NCBI RefSeq assembly: GCF_018449525.1
Contig: NZ_JAAVUS010000007.1
Span: 1 to 64,000, forward strand
Source of the DNA: Bradyrhizobium sp. dw_78
GTDB taxonomy: Bacteria; Pseudomonadota; Alphaproteobacteria; Rhizobiales; Xanthobacteraceae
Direction: 5' to 3'
Length of the DNA: 64,000 bases
This document shows, one piece after another, positions 35,517 through 43,840 of this stretch. The position numbers and the translations under genes were made by a program. The notes under the pieces were generated by a model, which did no database searches, was not told the origin of the DNA, and worked only from the letters and a program-made list of their open reading frames with translations. How positions within the stretch are numbered: position 1 is the first letter of the stretch; the number at the start of each line of letters is the position of its first letter.

Positions 35517-36893
35517 TCAATGCGACATGTGCTTCGTCTGCAAGACCTGCCGCAGCGCCGCGTAATGCGAATCATGCACCGCGGGATTGAACAGCGACCA
35601 CGGCTCGGCGCTGGCCAGCACCGCGGGAACGGCCGCGGCCATCAGCGAACGATAGTTTCTGAAATCGGTCGCCGCATCGGAAGTCCGGCCGTCTGCGACC
35701 GCCATATCGATTCGCCGCAAGGTAAGGACGAGCTCCTTCAGCGCCGTGCGCGCCAAGACCCTCTGTTGCTCGCCGCCCGACAGGCTGGTGTCCTTCCGGT
35801 CGGGATATTGCTCGGTCAATTCCCGCAGCTCATTGCCGATGGTGTCGACCGCGAGCGAAACGATTTCCTTGTTACCGGCCGGGATCGCAACCGCAAGAAC
35901 GCTGGTGAAATCGTTGACTTCCCTCAGCGTATCGCCCGCGCCATCATGTTCGTAAGGCAGCGCGCCATCACCGACCACGGTGAGATAGGCGATAAGATCC
36001 TGCCTGTCCTGCGTGGATAGTCCGAGATCGAATACGCGGTCGAAATGCGCCACCACCTGGTCATAGCTGTCGAAACGGCCGTCGTGGAAATACGGCGCGT
36101 TGAAATCGGCATTACGCAGCGTCGGGGTCTTGAAAAAACCTCCCGAGCCGACGTCGTGCTGCTGATGATCGACAAACGTGGCCGAGGGAACGTGACAACC
36201 GGCGCAGCTCAAATTCGGATCGTGCGGAAACGGTTTTGAGAACAGGGCTTCACCGCGACGCTCCGAATCGCTGACCTTCCCGATCAATCGCCCGCCCGGA
36301 CCGAGAGCCGCATTGGGCAGGAAATCGATGTCCTGGATATAGGCAACGAGGGCATCGAGGATGGCCGGCGACGGCTCAGGACCTGAAAATTCATTGACGA
36401 TGACATTGTGGACGAAATCGCGCAGCGACGCAAAGCGACCGTCATGGCCATAGGGCGACAAATATCGCGCGCCACGCAGGCTGGGGATCGTGACCGGATC
36501 GAGCACGAAATTGTCGGCTTCCGGGTTGAACAGCGGCCCGGTGGTGTCGAAAGTGCCCGGGCGCGTCGACATCTTCGGCATGAAGAATTTGGCGTTGCCG
36601 GCGCCGTTGACGTGGCACGTCTCGCAGCTCACGCTGGCCTGCCGCGCCACTCCGCCGAGGATCGCCGGCGAACTGAAGGCCAGATTGCCGAGATTGATCA
36701 TATACGACTTGCCGCCGGTGATTTCGGAGTGAAATATCTCGCGCGGCTTGTCGAGCGCGTCTTCGTTGAGCTCGGTCTTCGGCGGCAGCGTCGTTTGGTC
36801 GCCATCGACCGGAAAGGCCATGACACGCCCATACACACCAGCAAACAGCAGGCCGAACGCAAGAGCAGCAATTGCTGAGCGGCGAATCATCAT
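35517..36893 (-). CDS. Di-heme cytochrome c peroxidase/MauG-family protein, module 1
   Basis: 458 residues with an N-terminal signal segment (SAIAALAFGLLFAGVYG). Two heme c sites are visible: CETCH (about 90-94) and CAGCH (about 231-235). Other family features are YGHDGRFASLRDFV and TPTLRNADFNAPYFHDGRFD. About 100 C-terminal residues after the peroxidase domain are helical and unmatched. The start overlaps the imelysin gene end (4 bp, ATGA). With the imelysin it resembles pairs in which an imelysin-like protein and a MauG-like di-heme protein are co-encoded. Periplasmic; peroxide reduction or protein oxidation are both possible. Confidence 0.86.
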   Translation of the reverse strand: MMIRRSAIAALAFGLLFAGVYGRVMAFPVDGDQTTLPPKTELNEDALDKPREIFHSEITGGKSYMINLGNLAFSSPAILGGVARQASVSCETCHVNGAGNAKFFMPKMSTRPGTFDTTGPLFNPEADNFVLDPVTIPSLRGARYLSPYGHDGRFASLRDFVHNVIVNEFSGPEPSPAILDALVAYIQDIDFLPNAALGPGGRLIGKVSDSERRGEALFSKPFPHDPNLSCAGCHVPSATFVDHQQHDVGSGGFFKTPTLRNADFNAPYFHDGRFDSYDQVVAHFDRVFDLGLSTQDRQDLIAYLTVVGDGALPYEHDGAGDTLREVNDFTSVLAVAIPAGNKEIVSLAVDTIGNELRELTEQYPDRKDTSLSGGEQQRVLARTALKELVLTLRRIDMAVADGRTSDAATDFRNYRSLMAAAVPAVLASAEPWSLFNPAVHDSHYAALRQVLQTKHMSH

Positions 36894-37669
36894 CGCGACG
36901 CCGCCTCCAGCGTGGAGCGATGCAATCCCAGCTTGTTCGATGCGTCCTGCAGCGTGATCACCAGCTCTTCGCTGGCGCGACGCAATGCGGTGACATCGAT
37001 ATGCTGCAGATCGGGCGCCGCGACGATCGTCTTCAGTTGCGCGATTCTTGTATCCACTGCACCGGCGAGCTTGGCGTCGGCATTCTTGAGCGAGGGCGAG
37101 AAAATCGTCTGATAGGCGAATTCGATGCCGGCGACGTTGTTGCGCATGTCGTCAAGCGATGTTCCGCTGATACGCGATTCGCCGCCATCAGCCTTGCTCT
37201 CGCCGACCTCATAAGCCAGACGCACGGTACCGTCCAGGAGACCTTGCGGCGGCAACGGCATGTCGCGAAGCTTCGCGTGAAGACCGTCCAGATGTTCCAC
37301 GAGCGCGTCGGCATCTTTGCCGACGTCGGTGCGGCCGGCGCCAAATAACGCAGCCTCGATGGCATGGTAGCCGCTATCCGCGTTGGGCCAGGCATCGATC
37401 TCGGCATCGAGTTCGGGAACAAAGCCGGCGGTGAACACTTCGGACCGTTCCCATCCGGCACGCGCCGAGACCCATGCCTTTTTCGCCCCCGCCAGATCTC
37501 CGGCGGCAGCGCGCTCGCGCAGATTCCGCGCACCTGCCAGCGCCTGGCCGATACCCTCAATCATGTAAGGCCGATACTGCTCCGCCGCGTCATCGAGCGC
37601 TGCTGCGCTTGCCGTGCGCACGCCAAACGCCAGCAGCGCAAGACACGCTGCTACTCTCGTATCGATCAT
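36890..37669 (-). CDS. Imelysin-family periplasmic protein (peptidase M75/EfeO-like)
   Basis: 259 residues. ATG 37669 starts a signal peptide (MIDTRVAACLALLAFGVRTA, cleavage near ASAA). The imelysin GxHxxE motif is present as GYHAIE (Gly100, His102, Glu105), a putative metal site. Helical bundles flank it. Imelysins bind iron or related metals, and some were reported as proteases. First gene of a two-gene unit with the di-heme peroxidase. Confidence 0.85.
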   Translation of the reverse strand: MIDTRVAACLALLAFGVRTASAAALDDAAEQYRPYMIEGIGQALAGARNLRERAAAGDLAGAKKAWVSARAGWERSEVFTAGFVPELDAEIDAWPNADSGYHAIEAALFGAGRTDVGKDADALVEHLDGLHAKLRDMPLPPQGLLDGTVRLAYEVGESKADGGESRISGTSLDDMRNNVAGIEFAYQTIFSPSLKNADAKLAGAVDTRIAQLKTIVAAPDLQHIDVTALRRASEELVITLQDASNKLGLHRSTLEAASR

Positions 37670-37976
37670 CGTCTCAAAGCTCCTGGCCGCAACGAGTTCG
37701 CGGCCGCCACAGAACGTGGCAATTACCTGCACGCAATATTGCCAATTCACTATGCTATTTTGTGACGGTTTGTTTCACACTGCGAATTTTCCTTAGAATA
37801 AAGAAATTTTTCTACCGGAATAATCCGGCTGATAAAAATATCGCATGATCGACTGCTGTTCGTTTTCGGAAAAATAATTTCTTCAAGAAATTTGCGTATT
37901 CTCGTCACAAGATCGATACGTTGTCATCGCCTCGATCATCCCGAGCTGAATCTCCCGTCATCTTCGGCAGGACTCC
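37670..37976. other. AT-rich divergent promoter region (307 bp)
   Basis: 37740-37910 is clearly AT-richer than the rest of the window and separates the imelysin gene (minus) from the prepilin peptidase gene (plus). It contains TTAGAATAAAGAAATTTTTC and several A/T runs. No operator could be named with confidence, and no gene was seen. Confidence 0.5.
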
Positions 37977-38468
37977 ATGCCTATCGATACCGAGTCTCTG
38001 CAACTCTCCGGATTGTTCGCCGCGCTTTGCCTGCTGTGCGGCGCGTTGGCACTGACCGATATTCGACGCGGCATTATTCCGGACGGGCTGAATCTGTCCA
38101 TCGCCGTTCTCGGGCTGGTCAAAGCCGTCATTGCCGGGGACACAATGTCCGGCATCGGCGCCCTATATGAAGGCATGGCGGTCGGGCTGGTCTTCTGGCT
38201 GTTACGACGGCTGTATTTCATGTTGCGAAAAGTTCAGGGACTCGGCCTCGGAGACGTCAAGCTCCTTGCCGCTGCGACGCCGTGGATCGGCATCGCCGGG
38301 ATTCCAATGTTGTTGCTGATCGCCACGCTCTCCGCGCTCGCCGCAATCGGCGGCCTGCAACTGGCCGGGCACGCCATGACGCGGCAGACGTCGCTGCCGT
38401 TCGGACCGTTTCTGGCGATCGGCCTGCTGTTGACCTTCACCGCACAGCAATTCCTCGGTGCGGCCTGA
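37977..38468 (+). CDS. Prepilin peptidase, A24 family (short, CpaA/TadV-like form)
   Basis: 163 residues, mostly membrane helices. Both catalytic Asp sites are visible: ALTDIRRGIIPDGLN (about residues 26-40) and GLGLGDVKLLAA (about 86-97). It lacks the cytoplasmic N-methyltransferase and zinc-Cys domain of classical PilD/GspO, so it is the short A24 form. It ends 12 bp from the convergent end of the gsp operon and is the obvious processing enzyme for GspG-K. Methylation of the pseudopilins would need another enzyme. Confidence 0.88.
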   Translation: MPIDTESLQLSGLFAALCLLCGALALTDIRRGIIPDGLNLSIAVLGLVKAVIAGDTMSGIGALYEGMAVGLVFWLLRRLYFMLRKVQGLGLGDVKLLAAATPWIGIAGIPMLLLIATLSALAAIGGLQLAGHAMTRQTSLPFGPFLAIGLLLTFTAQQFLGAA

Positions 38469-38480
38469 CGCTCTCCCGAA

Positions 38481-39119
38481 TCATTGTTGCATTACCACCG
38501 CCGGCCTCCCGGTCGCGTTCACCGGCAACAGATGGCCCTCGCCGCTCGACCCGCCGCCCGGCGGCGGCAATGTCAGCACGGCGGCTCGTTCGTCTTTTTC
38601 CATCGTCACTTCGCGCCCTCTGATGGCGCGCAGCTTCCAGCCTTGGTAGTCCTCGCCGATCTTCAAACGCAGTGCGGCTTTTGTCGACTGGTCGAGAAAA
38701 ATCCCGAAGCTTTCGTCGTCGCTGGCGATGGTGCCGACCAGGGAAAGCGGCGGAGGCTCGATCTCCTTCTTCGGTGGCCGTAGTTTGACCGGCGCGGATT
38801 CGGCTGCGGCTGCGACCGGTGGCGGACGGCGCGAAGGCGAAAAGATCGGACGGTCGCGCGTACCGGACAATTGACTAAGTGGCACCGCCCACAGCGGATT
38901 GGCACTTGGCGTCCGCACCGCCGCGGCCGGCGGCGCCACGACGCGCACGCTCGTAACCGGTTCGGCTGGTGCGGCGGATACCGCCGGCACGACGGCGGAT
39001 CGCGAATTATCGTCGAGGTTGGCGTCCAGCGCGTCGCCGGGAATGGCGGCAGCCGAAACGGCGGCGTCGAGAACCAGCGACACCAGCAATGCGAGGCTGA
39101 TCATGAAGCTTCGCTTCAT
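38481..39119 (-). CDS. gspN: Type II secretion GspN/GspC-like protein
   Basis: 212 residues. A signal/anchor helix (FMISLALLVSLVLDAAVSAA) is followed by a Pro/Ala-rich region, then LSGTRDRPIFSPSRRPP and LSLVGTIASDDESFGIF with GWKLRAIRGREVTM, the pattern of the homology region shared by GspC/XpsN-type proteins. No PDZ or coiled-coil domain of classical GspC. As no other gspC is present, this protein may connect the inner membrane platform to the secretin. ATG 39119 overlaps the gspM stop (ATGA). Confidence 0.72.
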   Translation of the reverse strand: MKRSFMISLALLVSLVLDAAVSAAAIPGDALDANLDDNSRSAVVPAVSAAPAEPVTSVRVVAPPAAAVRTPSANPLWAVPLSQLSGTRDRPIFSPSRRPPPVAAAAESAPVKLRPPKKEIEPPPLSLVGTIASDDESFGIFLDQSTKAALRLKIGEDYQGWKLRAIRGREVTMEKDERAAVLTLPPPGGGSSGEGHLLPVNATGRPAVVMQQ

Positions 39120-39679
39120 TTGGCACCTCGCCATTGCCCGGACACGGCAAGCAGGATTCTCAACCTCCCGCTGCTCGAGCCCGACGCAGTCAGCGGAGTC
39201 TGGACCTCGAGCTGGTCGATGAACAGGAAGGGCATCCCCGCCTCGAGATCGTAGAGCAATTGTTGCAATTGAGGCTGATCGACCTCGCAACTCGCGATCA
39301 TGCTGAGAAACCCGGTCTTTGACGGCGTTCCCTCCAGGTCAAGCTGGGTCGACAGCACGTTGCCGCCGAATTTCACCACGGCGCCGGCCACGCGCTGCAA
39401 CAACGTCGCGCCCGCGACCGTGACGGTCGCCCCCTCGAGATAGGCTGAGCCCGAAGGGACCGTGACGTCGCCGGCCGAGCCGCTGATAGCGGCGGGCTTG
39501 CGGCCGTCGAGTTGTTCCAGCATAGCCGATGCCGCCGCCACCTGCCCGCGCTGGTCGAGCACATCCGAGATCGATGTCACGATGAAGAACAACAACGCCG
39601 CCACGAGACCGGCATAGAGCGCGGCCGCCAGCAGGGGCGAAGTGACGATGGCGTTTTTCGATGCAGAGAATGCGTTCAC
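39116..39679 (-). CDS. gspM: Type II secretion protein GspM
   Basis: 187 residues: one N-terminal membrane helix (AAALYAGLVAALLFFIVTSI, about 17-36), then a coiled stretch and a ferredoxin-like domain ending VQTPLTASGSSSGRLRILLA, as in GspM/PilO proteins. It partners GspL on the inner membrane. Overlaps gspL end by 4 bp. Confidence 0.78.
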   Translation of the reverse strand: MNAFSASKNAIVTSPLLAAALYAGLVAALLFFIVTSISDVLDQRGQVAAASAMLEQLDGRKPAAISGSAGDVTVPSGSAYLEGATVTVAGATLLQRVAGAVVKFGGNVLSTQLDLEGTPSKTGFLSMIASCEVDQPQLQQLLYDLEAGMPFLFIDQLEVQTPLTASGSSSGRLRILLAVSGQWRGAK

Positions 39680-40776
39680 GTGCCGGATCCAAAATAGGCG
39701 GTGATGTGGGCTTCGATATGGAAGCGCTCGCCCGGCTCGTTCGCCGCGCGCGTGGTCGGAGCGAAGAAGGTGGCGCGGGTGAATTGCGGCGACTGCTCCA
39801 TCAGGCGAATCAGGGACGGCGCATCCTGCGTCATGCCCACGACCTGGACCTTGTCGCCCTCGATCCGCAGTTCCGTCACATAGGTGGTGTCGGGCAGCAC
39901 GCGCGAGATGGCTTCAAGCACCATGACGCTCGATGGCGTCGCCTGCTTGCGCTTCGCCAACAGTTCCAGACCCGATCCGGCCCCATTCGAATCGAGGCGC
40001 AATGCGGCGCGGCGTTGCGAAATCTGCCGCTGCAATTCGCCGAGCTCCGATTGCAGCGAACTCTCGAAATAGGCCGAAATCAGCAGCGAGGCCGCAGCGG
40101 CAACACCGGCAGACAGCAGAACGGCGCGCAGAAGACGCGGTGTCCTCGCCGCCGACCCGGTCGCACTGCGCCACGGCTGGTCGAGGAGCTTGATCCTGAC
40201 CGGCGCGCCGGCGCCATCGGAAGCGGTGGTGTAGATGGCGACGGAAGCGACATCCAGCGCTTGCGCGAAGTGAAGCAAAGGCTGCACCTCACGCTTCGAC
40301 GTCGCTGCGAAGGTCACGTCGATCCGGTCGTTTGCCGCGACTACCGGCGGGCTCCAGCCGAACACCGCATCGCTGGCGGTCCAGGGCGTGAGGCGATCGA
40401 TCTGTGTCCGGATCATGCCGTCGAGAAAATCACCGGCCTTGCTCGGGAAGTCGAGCAACGACGTCATCACATGATCGGCCTGCAATTGCGCTTCGACGCG
40501 GCTGCCGCGGAATGCAGCTTGCCAGGCTGCCGGCAATGGCGGATGGGGCCTGCCCTCATCGAGGCGGAAGGACAGATCGGGCAGCGCCTGCGCCTTCTTT
40601 CCCGGAACCGTCTTGTTTCCCGAAACCGTCCTGGCCGAATAGGCGCCATCCTCGCCTTCATGGAGCAAGATCCGGCGCGAACGCACGAATTTTTCCGTCG
40701 CCGCTTCGACGGCACTGGTCACGGCGGCAATCCATTCCGTGAAGAGCTGCTTCAATTCAGGGATCACAGCCATCAT
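39676..40776 (-). CDS. gspL: Type II secretion protein GspL
   Basis: 366 residues. An N-terminal actin-like cytoplasmic part (about 1-230, weakly conserved), one membrane helix near 245-262 (LLRAVLLSAGVAAAASLLIS) and a PilN-like periplasmic end with ISRVLPDTTYVTELRIEGDK. It recruits GspE to the membrane. 4-bp overlaps with gspK and gspM show tight coupling. Confidence 0.8.
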   Translation of the reverse strand: MMAVIPELKQLFTEWIAAVTSAVEAATEKFVRSRRILLHEGEDGAYSARTVSGNKTVPGKKAQALPDLSFRLDEGRPHPPLPAAWQAAFRGSRVEAQLQADHVMTSLLDFPSKAGDFLDGMIRTQIDRLTPWTASDAVFGWSPPVVAANDRIDVTFAATSKREVQPLLHFAQALDVASVAIYTTASDGAGAPVRIKLLDQPWRSATGSAARTPRLLRAVLLSAGVAAAASLLISAYFESSLQSELGELQRQISQRRAALRLDSNGAGSGLELLAKRKQATPSSVMVLEAISRVLPDTTYVTELRIEGDKVQVVGMTQDAPSLIRLMEQSPQFTRATFFAPTTRAANEPGERFHIEAHITAYFGSGT

Positions 40777-41702
40777 ATCCCCCTGCGCCTTGGCGCGTCG
40801 CGGCGCGGCTCCATATCGTCCTGCCAGGACAACACGCGATATGGTTCCACCTTGTCACCGAGCACAACCACGACTTCCGAGGCGGTGCGGCGGCCGCTGC
40901 TGAAATGGATCGTGGCTTCGATCCGGTAGCATGGGCTTTTGACCGTCGGCACGTCGCTCTTGGCTGCCGCGGATGAAGATGAATTCATAGCCGCGAGCGG
41001 ATCACTCGACGGCGCCGATGGCTGGCCAAGTGCATCGGCGGGCTTGTCCTGTCCGGTGACGGGCAAGGCAGCGACCACCTCGGGCGCTGCGATCGTGGCA
41101 TCGACACCGGCCGAGCCGTTGAACACCGTGACGAAAGGCAACGCGCGGTCCACCAAGGCTGGCGGCAGGCCGACTACCAGCGCGAGTTCGTTCACATGGG
41201 TAAACAATGATTGCCGCGGTCCATAATTCAAGCCGGCCGCGGCATAGAGCGATGGCTCGTCGCCGGCGCTATCGGGCGCTGCACGAGTCCGCCAGCCGAC
41301 GATCCGGTCCGCATCTTCCTTTGCCGCGGCCTTGCTCGCGCCGAGGCCTGCAAACAAAGCGGCGAGCACTTCCTTGGGCGCAAAATTCAGATCGATGCGG
41401 GCGGCCTCGGAAGTGAAGGTGACGAGGACATCGGCATCATCCATCCGGAAGTGGAACGATCCGCGCGAGGGCCGGTCCTTGTCGCCGGCGAGTGTCAACT
41501 GGTAGGCGGTGAGTTCGAGGCTCGCGGACACCAGCGCCTCGGTCTGGAGCGCGGTGTCGTTGAGCGCCAGTGCTTGCGCCGAGGCCGACAGATACACCGC
41601 GAAGATCGCCGCCAGCGCCGACAAAGCCGCGAGAATCCAGATCACGGCAACGAGTATGAAGCCGCGCTCCGGAGATGACGCGCTGGCGCGATCCCGCGTC
41701 AT
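40773..41702 (-). CDS. gspK: Type II secretion minor pseudopilin GspK
   Basis: 309 residues. Prepilin-like N-terminus SPERGFILVAVIWILAAL, followed by the large GspK alpha-domain, e.g. ELTAYQL, FRMDDADVLVTFTSEAARID and LNFAPKEVLAALFAGLG. The cleavage site lacks the +5 Glu, as is usual for GspK. It caps the pseudopilus tip with GspI and GspJ. Confidence 0.85.
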   Translation of the reverse strand: MTRDRASASSPERGFILVAVIWILAALSALAAIFAVYLSASAQALALNDTALQTEALVSASLELTAYQLTLAGDKDRPSRGSFHFRMDDADVLVTFTSEAARIDLNFAPKEVLAALFAGLGASKAAAKEDADRIVGWRTRAAPDSAGDEPSLYAAAGLNYGPRQSLFTHVNELALVVGLPPALVDRALPFVTVFNGSAGVDATIAAPEVVAALPVTGQDKPADALGQPSAPSSDPLAAMNSSSSAAAKSDVPTVKSPCYRIEATIHFSSGRRTASEVVVVLGDKVEPYRVLSWQDDMEPRRDAPRRRGI

Positions 41703-42457
41703 AGCGTGCCGCCCTGGTTCGCGATCCCGGCCCGGGCATCCGCGGGCGGGTTGGCTGAATCATCCGGCGTGTTCTTATCGGGCGTGTCCTTGTCACTGCA
41801 CTTGCCGTCCGGCTGCAGGCAATCGCTCGGCACCTGAACGTGGACAGGCGCGATCGTCGACACCGACAAAACCCGTTCGGTGCCGCCGTCGCGAATGGTC
41901 AGCCTGATCATGGACGGCAGCTTATCGGCCCCGCTCCATGTGCTTTTCCAGATCCGGTCCAGTCCGGCATAGGCGAACGACAGGCGGTATGGCGCATGCA
42001 ACAGCACCACCGGATCACTGAAATGTATCTGTTCCGACAGCGAGGCAGCCGATGGCAGCGGGGCGAATCGGGTCCGCGAACGCACCGTCACGAATTCGTG
42101 GCGCTCGGTCGTCTCGCCGACACGAACCAGATCCAGCCCGGGTCCGGTGTTCGGCCCAAGCGCGGTGCGCACGAATGTCACCGAGAGCTCAGATCCCTCG
42201 AACAGCGGGCGGCGCGAATCGCGATTGGCCGGAACATATTCGGCGGCGGCGAGGTCGGCGGCGATTCGCTGCAAAGCGATCCCGATCACCTCGCTGCGCT
42301 GGATCCGGCCGAGGCCGCGATTCCAGTTCGGCAGCCATTGCGCGGTGATGCTGGCGAGCGCGGAGAGCACCAGCCCCATCAACGCCAGCGCGACAATGGT
42401 TTCAATCAGCGTGAAACCGCGCTCGCCAACACGCTCCCGGATCGGCACGGTGCTCAT
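41699..42457 (-). CDS. gspJ: Type II secretion minor pseudopilin GspJ
   Basis: 252 residues. Prepilin motif GERGFTLIETIVALALMGLV at residues 12-31 with the +5 Glu. GspJ body features include SALASITAQWLPNWNRG and LSFAYAG. The C-terminus has an Asp/Lys/Asn-rich repeat (DKDTPDKNTPDDSANPP) that is longer than usual. Coupled by overlap to gspI and gspK. Confidence 0.85.
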   Translation of the reverse strand: MSTVPIRERVGERGFTLIETIVALALMGLVLSALASITAQWLPNWNRGLGRIQRSEVIGIALQRIAADLAAAEYVPANRDSRRPLFEGSELSVTFVRTALGPNTGPGLDLVRVGETTERHEFVTVRSRTRFAPLPSAASLSEQIHFSDPVVLLHAPYRLSFAYAGLDRIWKSTWSGADKLPSMIRLTIRDGGTERVLSVSTIAPVHVQVPSDCLQPDGKCSDKDTPDKNTPDDSANPPADARAGIANQGGTL

Positions 42458-42867
42458 TCGGAGGGCTTCTGCATCAGGCGGACGGTGCGAATGTCGGACA
42501 CCGCACCGGAAGGAGATTGGACGCGCACCCTGACCAGTTCTGGCATCCAGGGAATATCGGCATCCGGCACCGTCCAGTCGCCGCCTAACGGCGTGACATC
42601 GACGGTCCAGCGGTAACCGTCCAGCTGTCCCGACGTGGTGCCGGGCTGCAGTTCGGCGTGCGACGGAAGGCCCGCGGCCATCACGGTGCGCGCCGCTTGC
42701 GTCAGCGCCACATGCCGCTCCAGCGACTGCACCCCGCGCACATTGGTCGCCATCAGCGAGCCGATCGCGACGATCGAGACGGCGACGATCGCAAGCGCGA
42801 TCAGCACTTCGATGATCGTGAAGCCGCCGTCAGGGCGATCAGTTGCTGCTGGTGTCGTGGGGAACAA
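42454..42867 (-). CDS. gspI: Type II secretion minor pseudopilin GspI
   Basis: 137 residues. Prepilin motif PDGGFTIIEVLIALAIVAVS (about residues 13-32), then the short GspI domain (GYRWTVDVTPL, VRVRVQSPSGAVSDIRTVRL). Overlaps gspH by 29 bp and gspJ by 4 bp. Confidence 0.85.
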   Translation of the reverse strand: MFPTTPAATDRPDGGFTIIEVLIALAIVAVSIVAIGSLMATNVRGVQSLERHVALTQAARTVMAAGLPSHAELQPGTTSGQLDGYRWTVDVTPLGGDWTVPDADIPWMPELVRVRVQSPSGAVSDIRTVRLMQKPSE

Positions 42868-43303
42868 TTTCGATCCTTCCGGTCAGCCAGTTGACGCGAA
42901 TTTCATAGCCGGTATCGAAGCGGGTCAGCGTGATGGTGCCGCCGCATGAGGTGCCGTTGGCGAAAAAGCTGATGACCGACAATGCCGCCTGCTGCCGGCA
43001 GGTCTGCGGCAATAGCGCGTCGAAGCGCACGTCGTCGGGAACGCGGATTGCGCTCCGCGATGCGCCGGAATGAATCACGCGCCCTTGCGCATCGACGGCG
43101 GTAGAGACGCTGGTCTGATTGCGGATCGCCGCGTTGCGGTCCGACATCAGCAGCGCCGCGGCCTGCAGCGCATAGGCCTGCAGGCGCGACCGCGATGTCT
43201 CATGCGGCATGAACGGCAACAGAACGGCCGCCAGCAGCGCGATGATGGCGAGCACGCACACCATCTCGAGCAGGGTAAAGCCGCGCTCTGCACCATCACT
43301 CAT
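42839..43303 (-). CDS. gspH: Type II secretion minor pseudopilin GspH
   Basis: 154 residues. ATG 43303 gives MSDGAERGFTLLEMVCVLAI, a normal prepilin leader; longer starts in the open frame run into gspG. The globular domain has SGASRSAIRVPDDVRF and FFANGTSCGGTITLTR, as in GspH. Overlaps gspG by 8 bp. Confidence 0.85.
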   Translation of the reverse strand: MSDGAERGFTLLEMVCVLAIIALLAAVLLPFMPHETSRSRLQAYALQAAALLMSDRNAAIRNQTSVSTAVDAQGRVIHSGASRSAIRVPDDVRFDALLPQTCRQQAALSVISFFANGTSCGGTITLTRFDTGYEIRVNWLTGRIEIVPHDTSSN

Positions 43304-43805
43304 TTTTCGCGGTGACGTTTTCGAGCGAAATGTCGGCGGCAACGCCGCTGCCGCCTTCCTGACCGTCGGAGCCGTAGGACACGATATCATACGGGCCATG
43401 CTCGCCCGGCGAGCGGTAGATATAGGCATTGTTCCAGGGATCGGTGGGAACGGTGCCGCCCTTCAGATACGGCCCGCTCCAGGCGGCAACGCCCGGCGTC
43501 TGCCGCACCAGCGCGGTCAATCCTTCCGACGTGGAAGGAAACCGGCCGGCGTCGAGATAGAACAGGTCGAGCGCGCTGGCAAAGCTCTGCAACTGAATCC
43601 TTGCGGTCTTGACCTTGGATTCGCTGAGATAATTCAGCACGCGCGGACCGATCAGCCCCATGATGAGGCCGATGATGGTGATCACCACCAGCATCTCGAC
43701 CAGCGTGAAACCCTGTTGGCCGGTATCCGCCAGCCCGCTTCCGTCCCGGCCGGGCTCTTCAGTGCGCGTAACGAAAATTCCGCCGATGCTCTTGAGCGAT
43801 ATCAT
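43296..43805 (-). CDS. gspG: Type II secretion major pseudopilin GspG
   Basis: 169 residues with a rather long 31-residue leader. The prepilin site is GQQGFTLVEMLVVITIIGLI. The C-terminal calcium-binding beta region is intact: FPSTSEGLTALVRQTPGV, LKGGTVPTDPWNNAYIYRSP and YDIVSYGSDGQEGGSGVAAD. This is the main pilus subunit. 35 bp after gspF. Confidence 0.92.
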   Translation of the reverse strand: MISLKSIGGIFVTRTEEPGRDGSGLADTGQQGFTLVEMLVVITIIGLIMGLIGPRVLNYLSESKVKTARIQLQSFASALDLFYLDAGRFPSTSEGLTALVRQTPGVAAWSGPYLKGGTVPTDPWNNAYIYRSPGEHGPYDIVSYGSDGQEGGSGVAADISLENVTAKNE

Positions 43806-43840
43806 GATGAACCAACCTTTGATCTAGCCCGACCCTTGAT

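Noticed and set aside
37740..37910. Horizontally acquired island suggested by AT-rich sequence
   Set aside because: Only about 170 bp, confined to a divergent promoter; neighbouring genes have normal composition.
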